Positions 35,301 to 44,700 of a DNA stretch of 64,000 nt are shown piece after piece; the first letter of the stretch is position 1; each line of letters begins with the position of its first letter. Under the pieces are notes generated by a model that searched no databases, had not been told where the DNA came from, and was given only the letters and a program-made list of their open reading frames with translations. Origin of the DNA: Nitrospirae bacterium MYbin3 (GTDB lineage Bacteria; Nitrospirota; Thermodesulfovibrionia; Thermodesulfovibrionales; Dissulfurispiraceae). Position numbers and translations under genes: made by a program. The DNA lies in assembly GCA_002753335.1 (NCBI GenBank), contig PEAD01000016.1:1-64000 (forward strand), read 5' to 3'.

Positions 35301-35467
35301 GGGCTTGCGCCCGGAAGCATCGCGGTAACCTGAATCGTGGGGAAGTCAACATTAGGCAGATCGCTGACCGGCAGAAACATGTAGCTGAACATTCCGAAAA
35401 TCAGAATCGCGAACATGACCAGCGTGGTCATGACCGGTCGGCGGATGAAGTTTTCTGCTATGTTCAT
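32369..35467 (-). CDS. RND efflux pump inner-membrane transporter (HAE-1/MdtB-like)
   Basis: 1032 residues, full length. Twelve membrane helices with two large periplasmic loops; opens with FIRRPVMTTLVMFAILIFG; porter regions include PGASPETMASAVATPLEKQF; the proton-relay acid pair is in VGFVVDDAIVMLENI on helix 4; helix 11 region GVGALLTLIIFG and VGIVKKNAIMMIDF near the end. It exports drugs, dyes or metabolites by proton antiport as a trimer joined to the adaptor and TolC proteins encoded just upstream (4-bp overlap with the adaptor gene). Confidence 0.95.
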   Translation of the reverse strand: MNIAENFIRRPVMTTLVMFAILIFGMFSYMFLPVSDLPNVDFPTIQVTAMLPGASPETMASAVATPLEKQFSTIAGLDSMSSVNAIGNTRITLQFNLDRSIDGAAQDVQSMIAKAGRNLPQDMPTPPTYQKVNPADQPVLYLALSSPTLPLSSVNEYAETMIAERISMISGVAQVQVFGSQKFAVRVQLDPSALASRGIGLDEVQSAIQTGNVNLPTGILDGAHRAYTIQADGQLLDASAYNPLIVAYRNGNPVRLNEIGRAVNAVENNKVASWFKGTRAIILAIQRQPGTNTIEVVDAIKELLPKFRAQMPASVDLNVLYDRSVSIRESVSDVKFTLVLTVALVVMVIFLFLRNISATIIPSLALPMSIVGTFAGMHLLGYSIDNLSLMALTLSVGFVVDDAIVMLENIVRHMEKGEGVFEAAMKGSKEIGFTILSMTLSLVAVFIPVLFMGGLLGRLLHEFAVTISLAILISGFVSLSLTPLLCSRFLKPHGAEKHGRLYMFLENFFDSMLRLYENSLKVVLKHRLTMLIISVLLLFITIFLFKRMPMGFLPSEDTGQIFAFTEAQQGISFEDMKRHQQALAAIVGQNPNIEAYMSSVGAGGANVASNSGRIFMRLKPRHDRKMSADDIMADLRPKVAVVPGIQMFMQNLPPIRIGGQLTKSQYQFTLQGPETDELYRVAVDFEAKMRSLSELQDVTSDLQIKNPEVKLSIDRDRAIALGITADKIENTLYSAYGSRQVSTIYAPNNQFRVIMELLPEHQMSPESLSKLYVRSSSGQLVPLSAVAKLSQGIGPLSVNHLGQLPSVTISFNLKEGVALSNAVTIVDKLARTAIPPTISTSFQGAAQAFQSSTKGLWILLIVSILVIYIVLGILYESFVHPITILSGLPSAGVGALLTLIIFGKDLNIYGFVGVIMLVGIVKKNAIMMIDFAIEAQRKGGKSSMDAIFEGAIVRFRPIMMTTMAALMGTLPIALGLGAGAESRRPLGLAVVGGLLFSQILTLYITPVVYVYLDAIQKKFSSKKNAEEPAAVV

Positions 35468-36579
35468 TTTGGCTGTTCCTTGCCCTGAGCCTTTGAATCG
35501 TCCTTTATATCAACGGTAACACCCGGCACTATCCTGAGCTGGCCGTCCGTAACAACACGCTCACCGGAGACAAGGCCTTTATCTATAACCGACACGCCAT
35601 CAGCAATGCCTCTTGCCGTAACCTGCCGCATCTCGACCATAGAATCCTGCTTTACCACAAACAGGTACTGTCCCTGCTGTCCAGTAAGCACAGCCCTTGA
35701 AGGTGCTGTGACAGCCTTTTGCTGCACCGTCAGCTTAAGCGTGACATTCACAAACTGCCCCGGCCAGAGCTTTTTATTTTTATTCTCAAAGGTTCCCTTC
35801 ATGCGAATAGTGCCGGTCCCCCTGTCAATAGCGTTGTCAATAAATGTAAGGGCGCCAACTTCTGCCGCAACTTCATTAGCAACTACAGCAGCAACGGTCA
35901 GCTTGCCCGAAGCCATGTATTTCTTTATCTCGGGCAGATGCTGTTCAGGAAGCGCAAATGCCACAAATATAGGCTGAACCTGATTTATGGTCACTATCGT
36001 CTTATCGTTCTCTTTAATCAAGTTGCCCTGATTTAACTGAAGGCTGCCTGTAATCCCGTTTACAGGGGAGTCAATGTAGCAATAGCTCAACTGCAGCCTA
36101 GCATTTTCTACAGCAGACTTGCCGGCATTAACAACCGCCTGCAATGCATCGGCATTAGCCCGAATCTGGTCATAGTCAGCCTTAGACACATAACCCTTTG
36201 CAAGCAGTTGTTCATAGCGGCGCGACTGCTGTAATGCATTTTCCATCTGTGCCGTATCCCTTGCAAGAGCGGCCTCGGACTGTTTCAGAGCAGCCTCAAA
36301 GGGCCGGGTATCGATCGTAAGCAGCCGGTCTCCCTTGTTAACAGCCTGTCCCTCCTTAAAATGAACCTGCATCAACTGTCCCGCCACCCTTGAATTAACA
36401 GCCACTGTAGAATAAGGCTCGACATTCCCTACCTCCGTCAGCTGCACCGGCACGTCCTTCTCGGCAGCAACAGCAACCGTTACAGGAACTGTTTTAGGTT
36501 TCTGCTGCTTGGCCTTGTTATCCGCAGAGCAGGAACTCAGAAAAATAAGAACTGCAAGACAAACCGACAGCCTCTTCAT
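35464..36579 (-). CDS. RND periplasmic adaptor lipoprotein (AcrA/MdtA-like)
   Basis: 371 residues. Signal peptide with lipobox LSSC (Cys17), so it is anchored to the inner membrane by lipid. A lipoyl/barrel-sandwich domain (VEPYSTVAVNSRVAGQLMQV, EGQAVNKGDRLLTID), an alpha-helical hairpin (about 95-165), and beta-barrel and membrane-proximal domains follow. It bridges the RND transporter and the TolC channel. It overlaps the genes on both sides by 4 bp. Confidence 0.94.
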   Translation of the reverse strand: MKRLSVCLAVLIFLSSCSADNKAKQQKPKTVPVTVAVAAEKDVPVQLTEVGNVEPYSTVAVNSRVAGQLMQVHFKEGQAVNKGDRLLTIDTRPFEAALKQSEAALARDTAQMENALQQSRRYEQLLAKGYVSKADYDQIRANADALQAVVNAGKSAVENARLQLSYCYIDSPVNGITGSLQLNQGNLIKENDKTIVTINQVQPIFVAFALPEQHLPEIKKYMASGKLTVAAVVANEVAAEVGALTFIDNAIDRGTGTIRMKGTFENKNKKLWPGQFVNVTLKLTVQQKAVTAPSRAVLTGQQGQYLFVVKQDSMVEMRQVTARGIADGVSVIDKGLVSGERVVTDGQLRIVPGVTVDIKDDSKAQGKEQPK

Positions 36580-37856
36580 TTCGTTCCCCCCATAGCCTTG
36601 TCTATTGCAGCCCGCGCTATCTTATAATCTGACAGAGCCTGAATATATGCGGTTTTGGCATTTGTATGAAGCGCCTGCGCATCGGTCACCTCTATTGGAT
36701 TTCCGACGCCTGCAGAATATCTCCCGTTTGCGATATCCAAATTTTCTATCGCCTGTTTGACCGCAAGCTCGGCTGTTGGTATCCTTTCCTCAGCCTCCTT
36801 AAGATTTATAAAAGCCTGCTGAACTTCAAGAAACACGCTCTGTTTTACAAGGTCCTCGTTGGCCTTAGCAGCCTTGTGGTTTGCAGCAGCTTCATCCACC
36901 TGATGCTTGGTAAGAAATCCGCTGAAAACAGGCACCGTAAGAGTTACGCCAGCATTCCAACCTTCCCGAAGCGGAAGCTTTTCTGCAGACCGGGTATAAG
37001 CTGCATTTCCTGACAGGCTGGGATAATAGCCTTTGCCAGCAAGTTCGAGAGCCTTTTCTGCAGAGAGCCTTTTGGCAGCGGCAGATTTCATATCGGACCT
37101 ACTCTCCATCGCGGTCTTTAAAGCTGCCTCAAAAGTTATATCATATTTTTTGAAAGAGAGATCGTCCTCGATAATGTATTCAGGCGCACCAGGAAGCCCC
37201 ATCGCATTATTCAGCGCTGCAGTAGCGGTCTTTATCGCATTTTGGGCTTTTATCAGACTAAGCCGGGCATTGCTCAAATCAACTTCGGCTTTCGTCACAT
37301 CAAATTTAGGCTTGGTCCCGACGCTGAAAAAACCTTTCGCCTGCTCAAGATGGTGCTGGAACTGCTTTACATTCTCCTCAGCCACAGCCCTGTTCTTCAT
37401 CGCCTGCAACAGTCCATAATAAGACTGCCTAACATTCAAGGTTATCTGCTGCGACAGATTTTCCAGATCCGATTTTGCAGCCTCTGTATTTAGTTCCTGC
37501 ACTTTTACCTGCGCCGAGGTCTTGCCAAAATCATAGATATTCTGTGAAACGCTTGCGCTGCCTGAGTACTGGTTGTATGTGTTGCCTGCAGTGGTCGCTC
37601 CGGAATTAATCCTGCTGTATCCAGAAGATAAATTAAGCTGAGGGTAATAACTTGATTCCGCCTGCCCTATTCTGCTCTTGCCGGCATCAAATGAGCTTTT
37701 CAAAGAAACTATGCTCGGATGTGTCTTCAAGGCAATGTTGACGCACCTTTCAACAGTAAGCAGATCGCCTTTTTTTATTATGCCGTTATCCGCAGCGCCG
37801 GCCACCCCGCTTAGAAATAACAAACCAATAACAAAAACAACAAATAATTTTTTCAT
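36576..37856 (-). CDS. TolC-family outer-membrane efflux channel
   Basis: 426 residues with a signal peptide (KKLFVVFVIGLLFLSG, cleavage near AGA-AD). Two repeats of the outer-membrane efflux fold: alternating long helices (AKSDLENLSQQITLNVRQSYYGL; AALNNAMGLPG) and a second copy with GWNAGVTLTVPVFSGFL. The frame extends to 37898, but the ATG at 37856 has AGAGGT upstream and starts the signal peptide. It stands between the ABC pump and RND pump genes and may serve both. A gap of 84 bp to the ABC permease shows no promoter that I can defend. Confidence 0.93.
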   Translation of the reverse strand: MKKLFVVFVIGLLFLSGVAGAADNGIIKKGDLLTVERCVNIALKTHPSIVSLKSSFDAGKSRIGQAESSYYPQLNLSSGYSRINSGATTAGNTYNQYSGSASVSQNIYDFGKTSAQVKVQELNTEAAKSDLENLSQQITLNVRQSYYGLLQAMKNRAVAEENVKQFQHHLEQAKGFFSVGTKPKFDVTKAEVDLSNARLSLIKAQNAIKTATAALNNAMGLPGAPEYIIEDDLSFKKYDITFEAALKTAMESRSDMKSAAAKRLSAEKALELAGKGYYPSLSGNAAYTRSAEKLPLREGWNAGVTLTVPVFSGFLTKHQVDEAAANHKAAKANEDLVKQSVFLEVQQAFINLKEAEERIPTAELAVKQAIENLDIANGRYSAGVGNPIEVTDAQALHTNAKTAYIQALSDYKIARAAIDKAMGGTK

Positions 37857-37940
37857 AGATTGACCTCTCTTAATTTGTTTATGCACATATAAAAACACAG
37901 CTCTGAACGGAAGAGGCTCAGACTTATCGACAAATATTGT

Positions 37941-39170
37941 CTATTCATACCTCAACGCCTCTATCGGATCAAGCAATGATGCTTTATATGCCGGATAAAA
38001 TCCGAAAAATATTCCTACGATTCCCGAAAAACTGAAGGCCGAAATCACAGACATGGTCGAAACAATAGTAGGCCATCCCGCAAACATAGAGAGCAGCTCA
38101 GAACCTGATACTCCTAAAATTATCCCGAATATACCGCCGATCAAAGACATTATCAAGGCCTCAATCAAAAACTGAAGCCGTATGTCCCACGTCCTTGCGC
38201 CCACAGCCATCCTTATCCCAATCTCCCGCGTCCTTTCTGTGACCGAAACGAGCATGATGTTCATAATGCCTATCCCGCCCACAAGCAGCGACACCGAAGC
38301 GATAGCGCCAAGAAGCAGAGTCATTACCTTTGAGGATTGCTCTGCCGCCTGCAAAGTTTGTGTCAGATTTCGGACTGTGAAATCATTGTCCTGCCGAGGC
38401 CCTATACGATGGCGCTGCCTCAATAATTCTGTTATCTGCTTCTCGGCAGCATAAAGCTGTTCAGCGTCTTTTGCCTTGACCATTATAGTTCTCACCATCC
38501 CCGGAAAGGTGGTGCCGAAAAGCTGTCTCTGCGCTGTGGTGACCGGAACATAAATTGTATCGTCCTGATCCTGCCCGTTCGGCGACTGGCCTTTAGGTTC
38601 AAGTATGCCTATTATTGTAAAGGGAACTTTCTTTATCCTGATAGACTGCCCGATAGGATTAGCGCTGCCAAAAAGATTGTCCACAACAGTTTGGCCGATA
38701 AGGCAGACCTTGGCCCCGCTCCTTACCTCATCGTTAGTAAACGGCCTGCCTTCAGACAAGCCCCAGTCCCTGACATTAAGCATCGAAGGCGTTGTGCCGA
38801 CAACCGCGGTGGACCAGTTCTGACTGCCATAAATCACCTGACCTACACCGTTCAGCACAGGCCCCACATGCATAACAGCAGGGCATTCCTTCTGTATCGC
38901 CTCCGCATCTCCAAGAGAAAGCGTAGGCTGCGTGCCTGCTCCCATCCTGACGCCTCCGGTGGTTGTAGAACCCGGGAGTATTATTATTAGATTGCTTCCT
39001 ATGCTGGATATCTGCTCGGAAATCCTGCGCTGCGCCCCTGTCCCGACCGCAAGCATTGTTATAACAGCACCCACGCCGATGATAATGCCGAGCATAGTGA
39101 GCATAGAGCGCATCTTGTTTACACGCAAAGCCCGCAAGGCGATTTTTATTGTTGAAGGAACATTTATCAT
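37941..39170 (-). CDS. MacB-like ABC transporter permease
   Basis: 409 residues: one N-terminal membrane helix (MLTMLGIIIGVGAVITMLAVGTG region), a large periplasmic MacB_PCD domain, and three C-terminal helices (FtsX domain) with GGIGIMNIMLVSVTERTREIG, the family signature. MacB proteins do not carry substrate across the inner membrane but drive efflux from the periplasm through TolC. Here the ATPase is a separate gene, overlapping by 4 bp. Substrates of the family include macrolides, toxins and lipoproteins. Confidence 0.93.
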   Translation of the reverse strand: MINVPSTIKIALRALRVNKMRSMLTMLGIIIGVGAVITMLAVGTGAQRRISEQISSIGSNLIIILPGSTTTGGVRMGAGTQPTLSLGDAEAIQKECPAVMHVGPVLNGVGQVIYGSQNWSTAVVGTTPSMLNVRDWGLSEGRPFTNDEVRSGAKVCLIGQTVVDNLFGSANPIGQSIRIKKVPFTIIGILEPKGQSPNGQDQDDTIYVPVTTAQRQLFGTTFPGMVRTIMVKAKDAEQLYAAEKQITELLRQRHRIGPRQDNDFTVRNLTQTLQAAEQSSKVMTLLLGAIASVSLLVGGIGIMNIMLVSVTERTREIGIRMAVGARTWDIRLQFLIEALIMSLIGGIFGIILGVSGSELLSMFAGWPTIVSTMSVISAFSFSGIVGIFFGFYPAYKASLLDPIEALRYE

Positions 39171-39856
39171 ACGGCCTTAGCCTCGTCGCTTATTATTACG
39201 CCGTCAAGAAATCTTATTATCCTCTTGCTGTAGGCCGCTATATCAGGCTCATGCGTCACAAGGACTACGGTTATGCTCGATTCTGCATTGAGCTTCACGA
39301 AAAGCTCCATAACTTCGGCGCTGGTTCTGGTGTCGAGATTGCCGGTCGGCTCGTCCGCAAATATTATAGGCGCCTCGTTCACAATAGCCCTTGCTATCGC
39401 CACTCTCTGCTGCTGTCCGCCGGACAGCTGGTTGGTATAATGATTTTCCCTGCCTGACAGACCAACGATTTTCAATGCCTCCATCGCCCGAAGCCTGCGC
39501 TCCTTTGCAGGCATGCCGTTGTAAAGCATCGGCAGTTCCACATTCTCGATGGCCGAAGTCCTCGAAAGCAGGTTGAAGCCCTGAAACACAAAGCCTATCT
39601 TCCTGTTTCTTATATCTGCAAGTTCATCCCTGTTAAGCGTCGAGACATCCACGCCATCCAGAAGATAGCTTCCTTCGGTTGGCTTGTCAAGGCATCCGAG
39701 AATATTCATGAAGGTTGACTTGCCCGAACCTGACTGTCCCATGATCGCCATAAACTCGCCGAGTTCGATATTAGCAGACACGCTGCGCAGGGCATTCACC
39801 TCCACATCACCCAACTGATATGTTTTGGTTATGCCCTTAGCTTCTATCAGCGCCAT
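39167..39856 (-). CDS. MacB/LolD-type ABC transporter ATPase
   Basis: 229 residues with Walker A GQSGSGKST, Q-loop GFVFQGFNLL, signature LSGGQQQRVAIARA, Walker B IIFADEPTGNLD and switch His in LVTHEPDIA. The wording NEAPIIFADEPTGNLDT is typical of the MacB/LolD/FtsE group. It powers the permease encoded next and follows the adaptor gene by 3 bp. Confidence 0.95.
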   Translation of the reverse strand: MALIEAKGITKTYQLGDVEVNALRSVSANIELGEFMAIMGQSGSGKSTFMNILGCLDKPTEGSYLLDGVDVSTLNRDELADIRNRKIGFVFQGFNLLSRTSAIENVELPMLYNGMPAKERRLRAMEALKIVGLSGRENHYTNQLSGGQQQRVAIARAIVNEAPIIFADEPTGNLDTRTSAEVMELFVKLNAESSITVVLVTHEPDIAAYSKRIIRFLDGVIISDEAKAV

Positions 39857-39859
39857 CTT

Positions 39860-41047
39860 TTAGAACATCCTCGGCGGTCCGGCTGGAGCAGACTTGTTTG
39901 TATTTTTAGAAAGTGATTCAAGAATAATCTCCTGCCCTTCCTTCAGGTCACCTGATACGACCTCGGTAAAATTGCCGTCGCTTATGCCTGTCACTATCTT
40001 GAGCATTTTGGGAGCATTGTTTTCGAGCACCCAAAGGCTTCTGCCTTTATCCGGCTGGCCTTTTTCTTTACGCGCATCTTTTTGAGGCCCTGCCTTTTTA
40101 TCCTGCATCTTAAAACGCAGCGCTGCATTAGGTATCTTCATAACATCTTTGGCGGTAGTTATTATAATCGCCACATTAGCGGTCATTCCGGGCTTCAGCT
40201 TCAGCTCCGAATTATCGACCCTTATCACAACATCATATGTAACAACATTCTGTACGGTTATAGGCGCGTTCCGTATCTCAGAAACCTTTCCCTTAAAAAC
40301 AATGTCAGGATACGCGTCAACCGTAAATTCCACATTCTGCCCTACCAAAATCTTTCCAATGTCAGCCTCGGCCACGTTGCTGTCTATCTGCATCTTGGTA
40401 AGATCCTGCGCTATATTGAAAAGCGTGGGCGTCTGAAAACTCGCAGCCACCGTCTGTCCAACATCAACATTGCGCGAAACCACAATGCCGTCAACAGGAG
40501 AGAGTATCCTCGTGTATTCAAGGTTGGTGTTCGAATACCTGAGCGCAGCCTTGGTCTGAGCCACCTGAGCTTTAGCAGCGCTCAACTGCGCCTTCGCAAT
40601 CTCGTAGTTGGACTCGCTCGTATCGAGATCGCTCTTGGCGATATAGTTTTTCGCAAACAGCTCTTTATTTCTGGATGCAGCCCTTTGCGCATCCGCAAGC
40701 GATGCCTCGGCCTTCTCGACATTGGCCTCGGCTGCAAGAAGGTTTGCGCGTGCCTGATCAGCCTGCGCCTCTAAAGTTGTTGGATCTATCTGGGCTATGA
40801 CCTGCCCTTTTTTAACCCGCGAATTAAAATCAACAAAAAGCTGCTTTATGGTGCCTGACACCTGCGTGCCGACCAAAACGGTCGTCACCGCATTTACGGT
40901 TCCGGAGGAGGTGACCGAAGCAATGATATCGCCTTTTACAGCCTTTTCTGTTCTATACTTGGCATCGCCGTCTTTGCCTTTAAAGAAAAAAACCGCAGCA
41001 GCCGCTATAACAAACGCAATGGTAATGCCGGCTATTAACTTTTTCAT
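39860..41047 (-). CDS. MacA-like periplasmic adaptor protein
   Basis: 395 residues. Residues 1-22 are an uncleaved membrane anchor (KKLIAGITIAFVIAAAAVFFFKG). Then a lipoyl domain (VLVGTQVSGTIKQLFVDFNSRVKKGQVIAQID), a long coiled-coil hairpin (about 75-160, rich in AEANVEKAEASLADAQ), and beta-barrel domains; a Lys-rich insertion near 320-345 (DKKAGPQKDARKEKGQPDK) is unusual. It connects the MacB-like pump to TolC. It overlaps the TetR gene by 4 bp. Confidence 0.93.
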   Translation of the reverse strand: MKKLIAGITIAFVIAAAAVFFFKGKDGDAKYRTEKAVKGDIIASVTSSGTVNAVTTVLVGTQVSGTIKQLFVDFNSRVKKGQVIAQIDPTTLEAQADQARANLLAAEANVEKAEASLADAQRAASRNKELFAKNYIAKSDLDTSESNYEIAKAQLSAAKAQVAQTKAALRYSNTNLEYTRILSPVDGIVVSRNVDVGQTVAASFQTPTLFNIAQDLTKMQIDSNVAEADIGKILVGQNVEFTVDAYPDIVFKGKVSEIRNAPITVQNVVTYDVVIRVDNSELKLKPGMTANVAIIITTAKDVMKIPNAALRFKMQDKKAGPQKDARKEKGQPDKGRSLWVLENNAPKMLKIVTGISDGNFTEVVSGDLKEGQEIILESLSKNTNKSAPAGPPRMF

Positions 41048-41646
41048 TTTTTAACTGTACCCCCTGCAAAAATATTTACATACTCCTTTACAACCAACTC
41101 AAGATCGGCCTTCCGGTACTTCTTGCCCAAAAGTATTTCCTGTGCGCTGAAAAATGAGTAGAACATCCCCATAAAGGCCCGGGCAGCATATTCCGTATTA
41201 AACTCTTTAAGTGCCCCTGCATCCTGCAGACTTTTGAAATATAAGGCGAGTGTTTTTATTATTCCATCCAAAAATGAATTGTATATCTTGTGAATTTTTT
41301 CTGGATAACGGGACATCTCTGACTGCATGATCCTTATCATCTCTATCCTCGACTTCAGGGTTTCGAGAAATCTCATAGCTATGAGCGCCAAAGCTTCTTC
41401 ATAAGGCAGTTTTTCTATCTCGGGTATCAGGCTCTTTATTTTCGGCAAAAAAGAATAGGTGTTAAGCACTTCTTCAAAAAGCTGCTCTTTGGATGAGAAC
41501 TGCCTGAACAGCGTTACTTCGGCTATTCCGGCCAACTTCGCTATCTCTTTTGTGGTGGCGCCCAGATAGCCTTTTGCAGAAAAAAGCTGCAATGCCGCTG
41601 CCAGTACCTTTTCCCGTGTCGTAAATGTTTTGTCTTCAGACCCCAT
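41044..41646 (-). CDS. TetR-family repressor of the efflux operon
   Basis: 200 residues. Helix-turn-helix at about 10-55 (REKVLAAALQLFSAKGYLGATTKEIAKLAGIAEVTLFRQFSSKEQLF), followed by an all-helical ligand domain. It is the first gene of a run that continues through the ABC pump, TolC channel and RND pump, so it very likely represses its own operon. A 26-bp palindromic operator lies at 41660-41685, over the -10 box. A near-identical site sits before the orphan TolC gene at 59.3 kb. Confidence 0.94.
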   Translation of the reverse strand: MGSEDKTFTTREKVLAAALQLFSAKGYLGATTKEIAKLAGIAEVTLFRQFSSKEQLFEEVLNTYSFLPKIKSLIPEIEKLPYEEALALIAMRFLETLKSRIEMIRIMQSEMSRYPEKIHKIYNSFLDGIIKTLALYFKSLQDAGALKEFNTEYAARAFMGMFYSFFSAQEILLGKKYRKADLELVVKEYVNIFAGGTVKK

Positions 41647-41659
41647 TTATCCTCGCATT

Positions 41660-41685
41660 AAAATGTAAGTAAGCGCTTACATTTT
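41660..41685. promoter_or_regulatory. TetR-type operator of the efflux operon
   Basis: Inverted repeat with perfect 10-bp arms AAAATGTAAG/CTTACATTTT and a 6-bp centre; inside it GTAAGCGCTTAC (41669-41680) is itself a perfect 12-bp palindrome. It overlaps the -10 region of the tetR promoter and ends 14 bp before the tetR ATG. Nineteen bases of it recur at 59256-59274 with one mismatch. Confidence 0.8.
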
Positions 41686-41711
41686 AAAACAAAGCGCCAT
41701 GTTAGTGTCAA
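41683..41711 (-). promoter_or_regulatory. promoter of the TetR-efflux operon
   Basis: Minus strand TTGACA (41711-41706), 17-bp spacer, TTTAAA (41688-41683). The -35 box is perfect, the -10 weak, and the operator covers the -10 box and start point, as expected for repression. Confidence 0.65.
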
Positions 41712-41762
41712 ACTATGCGTTTGAATTTATTTGCAGAATTTGCGTAGTATAATTTTTGAGAA

Positions 41763-44700
41763 ATGAAAACCCGAATGGCTCAAAACGATAAAATAAGACT
41801 CGGCCTTATGCCGCCCCTCTCCGGAATAGTTCAGCTTTATGGGCAGGAGATATCCAATGCAGGACTGATAGCGTGCAGTGAGGTCAATGAAGAGGGCGGT
41901 GTTCTGGGCCGCGAACTCGAACTTATAATAGTTGACGACGGCAGCCTCCCGGAAACCGCAGTGCCGGCTGCTGAGCGGCTAGTTCGCGACTTTGGCTGTT
42001 CGGCCATAATAGGAAATCTTCTTTCAAATTCCAGAATATCTGTTTCGAATTTTGTTTCGGAGCCGCTCAAAATCCCATACCTGAACTTCTCTTTTTACGA
42101 AGGCAGCATATTCGGAAAATATTTCTTCCATTTTGCTGCGCTTCCAAACCAGCAGATAGATCTTATGATTCCTTATATGCAAAAAAATTTCGGGCCTAAA
42201 ATGTTCTTTGCCGGAAATAATTATGAATGGCCGCGCGGTTCTATTGAAGCTGCAAAAAAGACCCTTCTCGACAACTATGGGGAAATAGTGGGTGAAGAAT
42301 ATCTGCCGATAGGGACGCCAATCAAAGACATAACCAGTCTTATCGAGAAAATTGCTGCTTCAGGTGCTGATGTATTGGTCCCTTATTTTGCAGGAACAGA
42401 TCAGATAAATCTCCTGAACGCATTTGCCGAAAAGGGCTTAAAAAAGAGAATGGCTGTTGTTATGGGCCATTATGATGAAGCTATGGTAAGCCTTCTTGCG
42501 CCTGAGGTGCGGGAGAGTCTCTATTCCTCCAACACCTATTTTATGTCCATAAACACAAATAAGAACCGTGAATACCTTGACCGTCTTTCCAGACTTGAAG
42601 GGATTAACGGCATCTGGCCTTCTGGCAACGGTGTAATGACCAATTTTGGAGAAGGCACTTACCTCTGCGTAAAAGCCTTTGCCAAGGCTGCAAATCTGTC
42701 AGGCTCACTTGATTCTAATAAGATTGCAGACGCCCTTGAAACCATCGAAGTTGAAAGCCCTCAGGGCATTGTTAAGATGAACCCATCCACTCATCATGCA
42801 GCGGTCAACACTTACCTGGCGCGCTGTGAGGCGGACGGTGTTTTTTCGATTATCGAATCCTTCGGACAGATTCAGCCTGTTATTCCCGAACGATATAGAG
42901 AGGCCTCAAAAATCCTTACGCCTGTCACTTCGGATACTGCCACTCGTTTTCTTGAAAAGAGGGCGATAAGCGCCATGAATGCCTGTGGAGTCACCTCTCA
43001 GATACTGCAGACGCTGGATGTTGTAATAATCACGACAGATATAAACGGCATAATTCTTGAAGCTAACAGCGAGGCCTATCGTCAATTCGGATATGCTCCT
43101 GATGAATTAAGCGGCAAGTCGGTGCATTTTCTGGTTCCGCCAAACCTGCGCATGCGTCATACGCAGCTCTTCAAGGAATTTGTTGAAGGCGATGCCATGG
43201 AAATATCATTGGGAAAGCGCGGTGAGATACAGGGCTACAGAAAAGACGGAACTTTCTTTCCGGCAGAAGCAAGCGTATCAAGGTTTTTTCATGAAGACCA
43301 ATGGATATTGGTTGCTGCACTTCGCGATATAAGCGAGCGGAAAAAAACTGAAGAAACCCTTGTCTGGAGAGCTACGCACGACCCCCTTACAAAGCTTCCC
43401 AACCGTACGCTGATAAAGGAACGACTAACCAGCGCCCTCACCCGCACTACATATAACAAAAAAAATGTGGGACTGATCTTCATTGACCTCGACAGCTTTA
43501 AACTGGTCAATGATACTTACGGACATGATGCCGGAGATAAGCTTCTTATTTCTGTGACCGAAATTCTCACAAACGCTGTCAGGCCGGGAGATACTGTGGC
43601 GAGAATCAGCGGGGATGAATTCGTGGTGCTCTGCGAGCAGATAGATTCTGAAGAAAAGCTTATAGTGATTGCAGAGCGCATAAATGAATCTATGCGCATA
43701 CCTATTATCGTAAATGAACACAAAGTTTATATCAGCGCAAGCATTGGAATGGCGATAGGCCACGGCACAACACATTCGGCCGAAGCGCTGCTTAGAGACG
43801 CCGATGCAGCCATGTATATGATAAAAGAGCATGGCAGGGACGGTTGGCATCTCTTTTCGGAGAAAACCCGCGATAACCTGAACCGAAAACTGACTGTTAT
43901 AAACGGATTGCGGACAGCAATAGAACTAAACGAGTTTAGGCTGGTCTATCAGCCTATAGTTGCTGCCAACAGCAAGACAATAAAAGGCACAGAGGCCTTG
44001 CTGCGCTGGGACAGCGCGAGCGGTCCGGTTTCCCCTGCCTATTTCATTCCTATCGCCGAATCCAACGGTGCAATCATCCCGATAGGCCTCTGGATCTTCC
44101 GTGAAGTCTGCAAAACCGTTGCCCTCATCCAAAAGGAATGTGGTACTGATATTCCATACACATCATTCAATGTATCAACACGACAGCTTAATGAAGAAAC
44201 GCTGGTGACCGAATTTGCGAATATACTTAAAGAAACCGGCGCAAAACCTGAAAACCTGATCATCGAAATTACCGAAACCTCTCTTATGGCGGATATACAC
44301 AACAACATAAAAGTCCTTAACAGGCTCGCTGAACTCGGAATGCGGGTTGCGGTTGACGATTTCGGCACCGGTTACTCGTCATTATTGCAGCTTATCAGAA
44401 TGCCTGTAAGCTTCATAAAGATTGACCGTGAATTTATCACCGAACTGGATAAAAAACATGAAAGCAGGGCTATAACCTCCTCGGTAATCAGAATGGCAAA
44501 AGTAATGGGCAAAAAAACCATAGCCGAGGGAGTTGAAACCGAGGCTGAATTATTTGAGCTTCAGACGCAGGGCTGTGACAATATACAGGGATATTATTTC
44601 TATAAACCAATGCCTCTGGATAATTACATCAGCCTTCTTAAAAATAATAGTGTTCAGGACATAAATACAGCACAGGGAGTTTATACCGTCATTTATGTAA

